Of a stretch of 8,122 bases of DNA, positions 1 to 6,852 are shown piece by piece. Origin of the DNA: Bordetella parapertussis (GTDB taxonomy: Bacteria > Pseudomonadota > Gammaproteobacteria > Burkholderiales > Burkholderiaceae_B). Numbering within the stretch: the stretch's first letter is position 1; the number at the start of each line of letters is the position of its first letter. Made by a program: the position numbers and the translations under genes. The stretch spans positions 1 through 8,122 of the forward strand of contig CAMEAW010000129.1 of assembly GCA_945911685.1 (NCBI GenBank). Direction: 5' to 3'. Under the pieces are notes generated by a model. The model searched no databases and was not told the DNA's origin. It saw only the letters and a list, made by a program, of their open reading frames with translations.

Positions 1-839
1 GCGATCTCCATCATGGGCGAGATGCCACCAATTTTGGTGACACTCGGTTGCGCAATATCCACCGCGCCCGCTTTAAACATTTGCTCAAAGTTCTTCACAC
101 TCATTGCGTTCTCGCCCGCCGCGATTTTTAAACCACTCTGTGCTCTGACTTGTGCAAGGCTTTCAAAATCCTCGGGGGGCCAGATGGGTTCTTCAAACCA
201 ACTCAGATCGTAGGGGCGCACGGCGTCGGCAACCGCCAAGGCTTCTTTCAGAGACCAAGGGCAATTGACGTCCATCATCAAGCCGACCTTTGGCCCAATC
301 GCTTGGCGTGACGCCTTGACTTGCTCAACACCAAGCTCATGAAGTTTGACGGCGCCATAGCCTCGCTCAACCACCCGGGCACTGTTTTCGGCAACTAGCC
401 CTGGATCGGTATAGCGCATCAAACTTGCGTAACAGGGCAGACGGGTGTGCTTGGCACCACCCAGTAACGCCGATACCGGTTTACCCGCGGCTTTGCCTGC
501 AATATCCCAAAGTGCGATATCCAAGCCCGAGAGGGCGAAGACCATCGGCCCGGTGCGCCCGACGATATGAAGTTTTCGATTGAGATCCTCCATTAAGACA
601 GGGATATTGGTTTCGTCGCGACCCAGCGCAAGTGGCGCCACCATGGCGTGGATTGCGGCTCGGGTGGCGGGCCAAATGCCAAAGCCAAAGGCCTCACCCC
701 AGCCGACGATGCCAGAGTCGGTCTCAACGCGAACCAGAAGGATCTCCATCGAGCGATCAAGCCCCGCGAACTTTGGACGGGGGCCATAGATTTCAAAGGG
801 GAGGCTTAAGGCGAAGGTGTCGATCTTTCTAATTGTCAT
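1..839 (-). CDS. Mandelate racemase/muconate lactonizing enzyme-family protein (enolase superfamily), C-terminus cut off
   Basis: The gene starts at ATG 839-837 and reads without a stop through 279 codons to the window edge, so roughly the last quarter is missing. The N-terminal capping domain covers about residues 1-125, including the SGLDIALWDIAGK stretch at 104-116. The barrel domain follows. Predicted metal ligands are D190 (MMDVN), E216 (WFEEP) and E243 (AAGEN), the usual Asp-Glu-Glu trio for Mg2+. The second-strand catalytic motif is K165-L-H167, not the KxK of mandelate racemase. S266 (QPSVTKIGG) sits where mandelate racemase has the Asp of its His-Asp dyad; the dyad His would lie outside the window. 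Family members abstract a proton alpha to a carboxylate, and many are sugar-acid dehydratases or cycloisomerases. I infer a cytoplasmic acid dehydratase or isomerase, substrate unknown. The gene lies 87 bp downstream of a Bug receptor gene on the same strand, so co-transcription is likely. The ribosome-binding site is weak. Confidence 0.9.
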   Translation of the reverse strand, partial: MTIRKIDTFALSLPFEIYGPRPKFAGLDRSMEILLVRVETDSGIVGWGEAFGFGIWPATRAAIHAMVAPLALGRDETNIPVLMEDLNRKLHIVGRTGPMVFALSGLDIALWDIAGKAAGKPVSALLGGAKHTRLPCYASLMRYTDPGLVAENSARVVERGYGAVKLHELGVEQVKASRQAIGPKVGLMMDVNCPWSLKEALAVADAVRPYDLSWFEEPIWPPEDFESLAQVRAQSGLKIAAGENAMSVKNFEQMFKAGAVDIAQPSVTKIGGISPMMEI

Positions 840-926
840 GAGATTTTCTGGTGAGCGTTGATCTTCGTAAAAAATAGACTATTTTCTGCTTCAATTTTTT
901 CTTGGGTGCTAGGCTGAGCGACTGGT

Positions 927-1913
927 TTATTCGGCCTTGATGTTGGCGTCTTTGATGACCTTCGCCCACTTCGTAATTTCAGCTGGGATCCAAGCGGCAA
1001 ACTCGGCGGGCGAGCCACCAACCGTGACAAAGCCCTGTTGTTTGAGCTTGACTTGGAGTTCTGCTGTTTTCAAGGCGCGATTCACGGCGGCGTTGACACG
1101 CTTCACGTAATCGTCGGGCGTACCCAAAGGCGCAATCAGCCCGTTGATGGTGCTGGCATCCACCTTTGGCAGGCCCCCTTGGATAAAGGTTGCGATGTCT
1201 GGAAAAAGCTCGCTACGCAGTTGACTGGTGATTGCCAGTGCCCGCACGCGGGCCGCATCTAACATGGCTTTTGACCCTATTTGGGTTGAGAACATTGCGG
1301 TGGTTTGCCCACCAATCAGTTGCGTGATGGCTTCGCCCGCGCCCTTGAAGGGGATGTTCAACATTTCGATGCCGGCCTGCACCTTGAACTGCTCGGCCGC
1401 TAAATGCGCGCCCGTGCCTTGACCCGCAGAGCCGAACGTGATTTTGCCTGCGTTGGCTTTTGCATAGGCAATAAACTCTTGCAGGTTCTTGGCTGGCAGT
1501 GAGGGGTTCACCAACAACACCAAAGGCGAGGTGGCGATAAAGACGATGGGCGTGAAGTCTTTGAGCGTGTCGTAAGGCAGTTTTGAGACGAGGCTTGGGT
1601 TAGTAATAAATGCGGCATCGATCATTCCAATGGTCAGGCCGTCTGGCTCTGCTTTGGCCACGGCGAGGGTGCCGATCGTACTGCCCGCGCCTGCGCGATT
1701 TTCAACAACTGCTTGCTGACCAAATTCTTCTCCCACGTAGGGCGCGATTAAGCGCGCCAACGCATCGGTCGCCCCGCCCGGGCCGTAGGGCACAATCACT
1801 CGAATAGATTTAGTGATGGGAGTTTGGGCCTGAACCGTTGGCGCCAATAGGCACAGTAGCGCCACGAGCGGCAGCCATCTGCAAAAGAAGGAAGGGACGG
1901 AAAGGTGTTTCAA
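927..1913 (-). CDS. Tripartite tricarboxylate transporter substrate-binding protein (Bug/TctC family)
   Basis: This is a periplasmic solute receptor of 328 residues, the normal length for Bug proteins. I place the start at TTG 1913-1911 because a perfect GGAGG lies 5 nt upstream and this gives a standard signal peptide: charged start, hydrophobic core at about residues 14-24, cleavage after A29 (TVQA|Q). The frame stays open upstream to ATG 2111, but that would add 66 residues with no export character. Family motifs are VIVPYGPGGATD (39-50), VVENRAGAGSTIG (69-81), the TFGSAGQGTGAHLAAE stretch (159-174) and NIPFKGAGEA (187-195). Bug proteins bind carboxylates and related small ligands; some serve TctAB permeases, and many are orphans. 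No TctA or TctB gene is present here. The enolase-superfamily gene downstream suggests the ligand is that enzyme's substrate or a precursor, which is inference. Confidence 0.93.
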   Translation of the reverse strand: MKHLSVPSFFCRWLPLVALLCLLAPTVQAQTPITKSIRVIVPYGPGGATDALARLIAPYVGEEFGQQAVVENRAGAGSTIGTLAVAKAEPDGLTIGMIDAAFITNPSLVSKLPYDTLKDFTPIVFIATSPLVLLVNPSLPAKNLQEFIAYAKANAGKITFGSAGQGTGAHLAAEQFKVQAGIEMLNIPFKGAGEAITQLIGGQTTAMFSTQIGSKAMLDAARVRALAITSQLRSELFPDIATFIQGGLPKVDASTINGLIAPLGTPDDYVKRVNAAVNRALKTAELQVKLKQQGFVTVGGSPAEFAAWIPAEITKWAKVIKDANIKAE

Positions 1914-1918
1914 AGTTG

Positions 1919-1923
1919 CCTCC
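1919..1923 (-). promoter_or_regulatory. Ribosome-binding site fixing a TTG start
   Basis: Read on the minus strand this is GGAGG followed by the 5-nt spacer CAACT and then TTG. It is the strongest Shine-Dalgarno match near the start of this receptor gene, and it is what places the start here and not at the in-frame ATGs at 1976 or 2111. Confidence 0.75.
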
Positions 1924-1946
1924 AAGAGGGCCGTCAATATTGTTTG

Positions 1947-1976
1947 GGTATAGCACACCGGCGGCACTATGGTCAT
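1947..1976 (-). promoter_or_regulatory. Candidate promoter of the Bug receptor gene
   Basis: On the minus strand, ATGACC (1976-1971, 4 of 6 matches to the -35 consensus) is followed after 18 bp by TATACC (1952-1947), which is preceded by TGC as in an extended -10. This would start a transcript with a leader of about 25-30 nt before the TTG codon. ATAG (1950-1953) and CTAT (1967-1970) form short inverted arms overlapping the promoter and might be an operator. The call rests on hexamer matching only. Confidence 0.35.
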
Positions 1977-1998
1977 CCCATCACCCGTGGGCGCCCTC

Positions 1999-2088
1999 TT
2001 AAAAGCAAGCGCATCTGGCGAAGCGAGTGCTCCGTAAGGACACTTTAAAGCGAGCTTATCTTCTGAACTGAGTGCTGCGTATGGGCAC
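1999..2088. repeat. Imperfect 45-bp tandem direct repeat (two units)
   Basis: Unit 1999-2043 and unit 2044-2088 abut exactly and match at 33 of 45 positions by my hand alignment, both ending in CAC. The pair lies between the divergent Bug and GFA genes. Read on the minus strand, in frame with the Bug gene, both units give related peptides beginning CPY and sharing 10 of 15 residues. That frame lacks a convincing ribosome-binding site at its upstream ATG. It may be a duplicated control site, a decayed coding repeat, or a dispersed genomic repeat. Confidence 0.7.
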
Positions 2089-2149
2089 GGTAGTGTTACG
2101 ATATTTCTCAATAAACTTAGTCTACCAATAAAAATATCCGGAGCTAGCG

Positions 2150-2554
2150 ATGAAATTAACGGGCGGTTGTTATTGCAAACAGATTCGTTATAGTTTTGAG
2201 GGCGATGTCATGGCCTCGCTTCAGTGCCATTGCCGTGAGTGTCAATACATTGCGGGCGGGCATCCTAATGCGCTCATGGTGTTGCCGCAGGCTGGGTTTA
2301 AATTTGAGATGGGCGTGCCAGCCACCTTTACACGAACAGACATCGAGAAGGCCGTGACGCGCCATTTTTGTTCGAACTGCGGTACTAGTCTTGTCACCCA
2401 ATCACCCTTTCGCCCTGGAGCCATGATTGTCAAAGTCGGTACTCTTGACGACCCGTCGGTTTACAAGCCGACGGCTGCAATTTTTACCATTGATAAACAG
2501 CCCTTTCATCATATCCCCGACGATATCCCTGCCTTTGAGCGTCGGCCAGGCTAA
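2150..2554 (+). CDS. GFA-family (Gfa/CENP-V domain) zinc-binding protein
   Basis: This is a 134-residue single-domain cytoplasmic protein of typical family length. All seven cysteines of the fold are present: C7 and C9 in GGCYC, C26, C28 and C31 in CHCRECQ, and C74 and C77 in FCSNCGTSL. In the family these bind a structural and a second zinc. The founding member was proposed to help formaldehyde react with glutathione, but that activity has been disputed and most members have no proven reaction, so I do not assign one. The start is ATG with GGAG 6 nt upstream (2140-2143). It is the first gene of a plus-strand cluster; the dioxygenase gene begins 38 bp after its stop. Confidence 0.92.
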   Translation: MKLTGGCYCKQIRYSFEGDVMASLQCHCRECQYIAGGHPNALMVLPQAGFKFEMGVPATFTRTDIEKAVTRHFCSNCGTSLVTQSPFRPGAMIVKVGTLDDPSVYKPTAAIFTIDKQPFHHIPDDIPAFERRPG

Positions 2555-2592
2555 GGCTTGGCATCCCCTGTAGTTGACCAAGGAGTTCTGAC

Positions 2593-3450
2593 ATGGCTTC
2601 AGTTTTCTCTGCTGCGCAAGCGGCTGCCTTTGCTGCAGATGGTTATGTGATTGTTCGCAAGCTCTTCGATCAAGAAGAGGTTGCTTTAATGGCGGGTGCA
2701 ATCGAGCAAGACCCAGACTTGCAAAAGAGTCTTTACGATCGCAAAGATGCACAGGGTAAGGCGACCAAGATGGCGACCTGGAATCATCCGGGTGACAGCG
2801 TCTACGGTTTGGCAGCTCGATCACATCGGGTGGTTGACACGATGGAGCAGATGTTGGGCGGCGAGGTCTATCATTACCACTCAAAACTCACAGCTAAAGA
2901 ACCACTTGAAGGCGGCGCCTGGGAGTGGCATCAGGACTATGGCTATTGGTATCACAATGGCTGCCTATTGCCTCACATGGCCAGTGTGATGGTCGCGCTC
3001 GACCATGCCACTCCTGAAAACGGCTGCTTGCAGGTGATTCGTGGTTCGCATTTAGTGGGCCGTGTTGAACACGGCATTATTCCTGGCGAGCAGGTGGGTG
3101 CCGATCCAAAGCGAGTCGAGCAGATGTTGCAGCAGATGCCGCTTGAGTACGTTGAAATGGCACCAGGCGACGCACTATTTTTTCACGCCAATGTGATGCA
3201 CAGATCTGATCAAAATCGTTCGCCGAACCGGCGCTGGACCGTGATCTTTTGTTATAACGCGGCGCGTAACAACCCGTTTATTGAGCATCACCATCCGTTT
3301 TATACGCCCTTGCACAAGGTCAGCGATGAGGCGGTCAAACAGGCTGGACTGAAGTTTTCAAACGCGGGGCAATCGGCTTTCAGAAAAACCTTTTCAAACC
3401 CGCCCGGTTTGACGCAAAAGCTTGGCGGTGATGGTTCTCAGTCAAACTAA
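2593..3450 (+). CDS. Phytanoyl-CoA dioxygenase (PhyH)-family Fe(II)/2-oxoglutarate oxygenase
   Basis: The 285-residue protein has no signal peptide and is probably cytoplasmic. The iron triad is complete: H113 and D115 in EWHQDYGYW, and H203 in the HANVMHRSDQNRS segment (198-210). R213/R214 just after it are the likely binders of the 2-oxoglutarate carboxylate. The PENGCLQVIRGSH stretch (141-153) is typical of the family, and the N-terminal AAFAADGYVIVRKLF (11-25) is the usual opening. Family members hydroxylate or otherwise oxidise small molecules using O2 and 2-oxoglutarate; known substrates range from phytanoyl-CoA to ectoine, and none can be picked here. A strong AAGGAG (2580-2585) lies 7 nt before the ATG. 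The stop is 9 bp before the lipoprotein start, so the two genes are probably translated from one message. Confidence 0.92.
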   Translation: MASVFSAAQAAAFAADGYVIVRKLFDQEEVALMAGAIEQDPDLQKSLYDRKDAQGKATKMATWNHPGDSVYGLAARSHRVVDTMEQMLGGEVYHYHSKLTAKEPLEGGAWEWHQDYGYWYHNGCLLPHMASVMVALDHATPENGCLQVIRGSHLVGRVEHGIIPGEQVGADPKRVEQMLQQMPLEYVEMAPGDALFFHANVMHRSDQNRSPNRRWTVIFCYNAARNNPFIEHHHPFYTPLHKVSDEAVKQAGLKFSNAGQSAFRKTFSNPPGLTQKLGGDGSQSN

Positions 3451-3459
3451 AGAGGTATC

Positions 3460-3828
3460 GTGAAAAAAATCTTGCTTTGCGCTCTTGTTTTGCTATCGGG
3501 CTGTGTGACTCGCGAATACCTCCAAGCGCAAGACGAATGCTCGCCCAATGCGTATCGGCAATTTCCGCCCAATACGATTCAGGTGTTCGTGCCGCGTACC
3601 ACGACAGTTAGAGTACCCACGGGTGGGTCAAAGTGCGAAAGTCGTACCGAAGACAATCGTGTAAAAACGCGCTGTGAGCCCGAATGGCGAACCGAGTACC
3701 GCACGTATCAGTCTTTAGAGCTTATAGATACCAACGCTGAACCTCGCGATGCCGTGATGCGTAGCTGTGCTCGGCAGTTATGCGTTCAACGTTTTGGAAA
3801 TGCGGACTGTAAAGCGCCCGGTACTTGA
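3460..3828 (+). CDS. Small cysteine-rich lipoprotein, function unknown
   Basis: The 122-residue product starts at GTG, with AGAGG 4 nt upstream, only 9 bp after the dioxygenase stop. It opens with MKKILLCALVLLSGC: two lysines, a short hydrophobic core and a lipobox LSGC, so C15 should be lipidated after signal peptidase II cleavage. The residue after C15 is Val, not Asp, which by the E. coli +2 rule favours the outer membrane. The mature part has six further cysteines (C27, C59, C72, C103, C108, C117), enough for three disulfides in the periplasm. The middle is rich in Arg, Thr and Glu (about 45-85), and C103/C108 sit in a predicted helix. I do not recognise the family. Its position suggests co-expression with the oxygenase, but nothing shows a functional link. 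Confidence 0.82.
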   Translation: MKKILLCALVLLSGCVTREYLQAQDECSPNAYRQFPPNTIQVFVPRTTTVRVPTGGSKCESRTEDNRVKTRCEPEWRTEYRTYQSLELIDTNAEPRDAVMRSCARQLCVQRFGNADCKAPGT

Positions 3829-3914
3829 GCTGCGCAGCGCGTCTTGCAAATGGTTCGCGATCAGTAGGATTGGGTTGTAGATGTTGGGCGTCACTAGACC
3901 ACCGGAGATGAAAA

Positions 3915-5492
3915 ATGAAGAAGATCAATCTGGCGCTTGGCGCCTCGCTCACGTTGGCGGCCTCGCTGCCTCTTGTCGCGGCTGCGGCGATTACAGAGTT
4001 TGCGATTAAGTCGACTCAGCCTTATGGCGATTTTGCGACTGGCAAGTTCGTTCGCATTGAGGCTGAGGCCTTAGGCGAGTTGTCGCCCGCCGAACCAATC
4101 CCAGGACTGGATAAGGCGCCGCGCAATGCACGCGGGCTGGTTGAATACCGCACGCCCGTGACATTGATTATCCCTGAGGCCCCCCGCAGTGGTAACGGCA
4201 ACTTATTGGTCGATGTGCCTAATCGTGGTCGCCCCATCACGCACGGGCTTTACAACAGCCCTCGGGCTCGGCCGCTTGCGATTGGTTCACTCGACCAAGG
4301 TAATGGGTTTTTGCAGAACCGAGGCTGGTCCGTCGCAGTGGTGCAGTGGGAGCAGGGCGAAGGGCCTGTATTTCCAGCTTTCGCTGATGGCAAAGGCGGC
4401 AAGCTGTATGCCGAGGGCGTGGGGTTCGCTGCAGTTCGCGATATCACCCTGTTTTTACGTGGCGCAAGCGCAGGCAACCCACTGGCGGGCGCGATTGAGC
4501 GCACCTACGCGGTGGGCTACTCGCAAACGGGTCGTTTTTTAAAGAGTTTTTTGCTCAATGGCTTCAATCAACTTGGCGACAAGATGGTATTTGATGGCTT
4601 GCATATCACTCAGGCCGGGGCGGGTCAGTTGCCCTTGCTTGACGCGGGCCCTGGTCCCGGCTCAGTGGCGTGGCAAACGCCTAGCTACACCGCGCCCGAG
4701 CTGCGTGGTGTGCACGAAGAGCCCTTTACTTACGGCGATGCCATGAAGGTTGCGCAGGCAAAGTACCGCGAGCTTCCACGCGTGGTGGTGAGTCACGCGT
4801 ATAACGATTATCTGGGTGGACGTGCGGCGCTCACGCGAACCGGCGCCAAGGGTATCGTCGATTTGCCCATGCCAGAGAACGTTCGCATGTTCGATATCTC
4901 TGGCTCGCCACATATCAATGGTCGCGATAAAAACGCGGAGTGTACCGAACCACCCGGCCAAATTGACTGGGCGCCAGCCGTGCGGGCACAGTTGGTTGCG
5001 CTAGACGAGTGGGTGCGAGGCAAGACACCGCCAGCCAGTCGCCTGTTCGATCTTGAAGCGCGTTTAAACGACACTGAAGTGTTTCAAGCACCGAACTTTC
5101 TTGCAGGTGCAATGGTCATGGTGCCTAAGCGCGATGTCGACGGCAATGCCATGAGTGGTGTCGTGCTGCCCGATGTTGCGGTACCGATTGCGAGCCATGG
5201 TTATATGAATGCACCACTGACTGTGATGGCCTGTCGTCAGAGTGGTACCTACAGGCCGTTTGCCAGAACGACGGCAGACCGCAAGCCTGACGATGTACGT
5301 GTCGCACTTGACGTGCGGTATCCCGGTGGTATCAACGAATATCTGACCAAGATACGCGCGGCCACGCGCGTACTCGTTGCAGAGCGATTGTTACTGGCAG
5401 AAGATGCCGCGGTGATTGAGAATGCAGCCGCCGAAAACACGGCGTTTACACCAACCAAACCCCGCGCACGAGGTGCGACAACGGCCCGGTGA
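3915..5492 (+). CDS. Secreted alpha/beta hydrolase-domain protein
   Basis: The 525-residue protein begins with a clear signal peptide: KK, hydrophobic core to about residue 22, probable cleavage in the Ala run near 23-25 before ITEF. The nucleophile elbow is G201-Y-S203-Q-T-G206 (AVGYSQTGRFLKSF), giving S203 as the catalytic serine. H333 in ISGSPHINGRDKN is a candidate catalytic His. The length, the VDVPNRGRP stretch (99-107) and the YSQTGR elbow fit the large family labelled alpha/beta hydrolase domain (Pfam Abhydrolase_10, from memory), whose substrates are mostly unknown; an esterase is the natural guess. The start has GGAG (3904-3907) 7 nt upstream. An 86-bp gap separates it from the lipoprotein gene, so it may share that transcript or have its own promoter. 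The C-terminal tail (about 500-525) is Ala/Thr/Arg-rich and looks disordered. Confidence 0.83.
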   Translation: MKKINLALGASLTLAASLPLVAAAAITEFAIKSTQPYGDFATGKFVRIEAEALGELSPAEPIPGLDKAPRNARGLVEYRTPVTLIIPEAPRSGNGNLLVDVPNRGRPITHGLYNSPRARPLAIGSLDQGNGFLQNRGWSVAVVQWEQGEGPVFPAFADGKGGKLYAEGVGFAAVRDITLFLRGASAGNPLAGAIERTYAVGYSQTGRFLKSFLLNGFNQLGDKMVFDGLHITQAGAGQLPLLDAGPGPGSVAWQTPSYTAPELRGVHEEPFTYGDAMKVAQAKYRELPRVVVSHAYNDYLGGRAALTRTGAKGIVDLPMPENVRMFDISGSPHINGRDKNAECTEPPGQIDWAPAVRAQLVALDEWVRGKTPPASRLFDLEARLNDTEVFQAPNFLAGAMVMVPKRDVDGNAMSGVVLPDVAVPIASHGYMNAPLTVMACRQSGTYRPFARTTADRKPDDVRVALDVRYPGGINEYLTKIRAATRVLVAERLLLAEDAAVIENAAAENTAFTPTKPRARGATTAR

Positions 5493-5657
5493 CGTTGATA
5501 GCGCCGTCGGGTGGGTGTTGTTGACGAGTCAAGATGCTGACAGAAACGTGGCGCAGTATCTTAACTGTCTCTCAGAGTGATCGTTATTCGGGTGTTAACT
5601 TCAGTGCGGTGGTGAGTTCACGATAAATTGGCCGCGTCTCGTTAGTCGTGGGATGTT

Positions 5658-6611
5658 TTAAGGCACGATGATTTCTTTTACTGAAAAAGGTATTGAATTG
5701 CCTTCTTGAATCGTGACGCTAACCGCGCCAGTTGTTTTTGCACCGGGCACTTCAAGACGATAGACGTTTTTTAGGACTTGCGACTCAAGCATAAATGTTT
5801 GATCGAATTCGAAATTATGGCTGTCGCCATGCACAATCAAGATAGAACCTTGAAACTCTTTGGCAAGAGGCAACAATGTTTTTTCAATTGAAGCGTGGAA
5901 CCCTGTCTTTTCGGCCCAGGCTCCTGAGCGTGACATCCCTCGAATCACATCCGCTTGAAAAGCAAAAACGAGGGTATTTAGTTTTTGCTTCGCTGCGAGG
6001 CGAAATGTTTCTTTCACCCAGGCAATATTGGCCTGGTCGCGTGCCAGAAATTCTTTTTCAGCCTCAGCGTTGTTTGGCGCAAAGCGATTGTCGCTTCCCA
6101 CAATATGTACAGTTGTAAAAAGCGTGTTTGCAAACTGCCAACGTTGATTTTCAATATAGGTTAAATAGGCAGGCATCACCTTGCCTTGTGTGACAAGGGG
6201 TAGAGGTGCTTGACCCAAAGAGGTGTCGGGTTTAAAAAATTGCCCCCTAAGTTTTGCGAGCCGCTCAAGAGGGTCATAGCTGCCGTTACTTTTGCGCCCG
6301 CAGTCTGTCCAATCGTTGTCGCCGGGCGTATAGATCAGTGCGCCTTTAAATAAATCAAAGTGTTTTCGTTGGCGCTCAAATTCTTCGTCAGAGCAATGCG
6401 CGCTGCCCGCTTTGAAATCCCCAACATGAATCGAAAACTCAGGGTTCAAGGCATTGATTTGGGTAATCAATTGGCGATATTTAACGCCGGCAGTTTCGTC
6501 TGATCCGTAAGGCAGATCACCGAGCGCAACGAAGCTAAAAGTTGCTGCACTGACATGTGTGGTAGCCAGCAATAGTATAAATAACCACGAACTCCACGAC
6601 ATCTTTTTCAT
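5658..6611 (-). CDS. Secreted calcineurin-like metallophosphoesterase
   Basis: The 317-residue protein has a signal peptide (hydrophobic segment about 8-20, likely cleavage after VSA at 20-22). Metallophosphoesterase motifs appear in order: GDLPYG with D32, VGDFKAG with D65, TPGDNDW with D98/N99, FAFQAD with Q219, and VHGDSHNF with H261 and H265. These should bind two metal ions. Q219 stands where I would expect a histidine ligand in the classical layout; H239 lies nearby. C73 and C104 could form a disulfide in the periplasm. The substrate is unknown; an exported phosphomonoesterase or phosphodiesterase is the reasonable limit. A second Met at residue 4 is a possible start. Only a weak AGG lies 6 nt before the chosen ATG. 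The gene converges on the hydrolase gene across 165 bp in which I see no convincing terminator, and diverges from the histone-like gene. Confidence 0.88.
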   Translation of the reverse strand: MKKMSWSSWLFILLLATTHVSAATFSFVALGDLPYGSDETAGVKYRQLITQINALNPEFSIHVGDFKAGSAHCSDEEFERQRKHFDLFKGALIYTPGDNDWTDCGRKSNGSYDPLERLAKLRGQFFKPDTSLGQAPLPLVTQGKVMPAYLTYIENQRWQFANTLFTTVHIVGSDNRFAPNNAEAEKEFLARDQANIAWVKETFRLAAKQKLNTLVFAFQADVIRGMSRSGAWAEKTGFHASIEKTLLPLAKEFQGSILIVHGDSHNFEFDQTFMLESQVLKNVYRLEVPGAKTTGAVSVTIQEGNSIPFSVKEIIVP

Positions 6612-6672
6612 TTCGAACCTAAGTCGTTGTCATGCGATGACCTTCGCTGGGATTGACCGCGCTGGCCAAAAA

Positions 6673-6723
6673 TATCATTACAAAAAAGTCCTATATATCT
6701 ATCATTACCAGAAAGTCCTATAT
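6673..6723. repeat. Two near-identical 24-bp direct repeats, 27-bp period
   Basis: Copy one is 6673-6696 and copy two is 6700-6723, separated by ATC. They match at 22 of 24 positions, differing only at repeat positions 10 and 12. Each begins TATCATTAC and ends AGTCCTATAT. On the minus strand each contains TAATGATA, a loose -10-like string facing the phosphoesterase gene. The close conservation in non-coding DNA suggests a protein-binding site or a recent slippage duplication. Confidence 0.8.
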
Positions 6724-6852
6724 TTTAATCGCAAAATTTTGAGCAATGAAAGAGCCCCCACCGCCTGCGATTTTGATCGGGCGTGGCGTTTATGGCAACG
6801 ACGCGAATACAAGACTGGCGTGTTTTGACTGTTCTTTTAAATATATAAATGA

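Noticed and set aside
840..926. Terminator between the Bug gene and the enolase-superfamily gene
   Set aside because: The only stem is a short all-AT one (AAAATA/TATTTT with a 3-nt loop), too weak to separate the genes.
1914..2111. 66-residue N-terminal extension of the Bug receptor
   Set aside because: It would bury the signal peptide. TTG 1913 has a perfect GGAGG and gives the normal family length.
2402..2884. 160-residue open frame on the minus strand
   Set aside because: It overlaps the end of the GFA gene and the start of the dioxygenase gene, both of which have full family motifs; its own translation has no recognisable domain.
3829..3838. Palindrome GCTGCGCAGC after the lipoprotein gene
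   Set aside because: It is a 10-bp self-complementary string without a loop or T-run and is likely by chance in this composition.
5493..5657. Terminator between the convergent hydrolase and phosphoesterase genes
   Set aside because: Only weak stems are visible (for example GATGCTG with CAGTATC, one wobble pair) and no T-run follows.
6673..6723. Start of a CRISPR array
   Set aside because: There are only two copies with a 3-bp gap, no spacers of normal length and no cas genes.
6559..6828. 89-residue plus-strand frame containing a repeated YHYxKVLY peptide
   Set aside because: It overlaps the phosphoesterase start and only translates the 24-bp DNA repeats; there is no ribosome-binding site or family resemblance.
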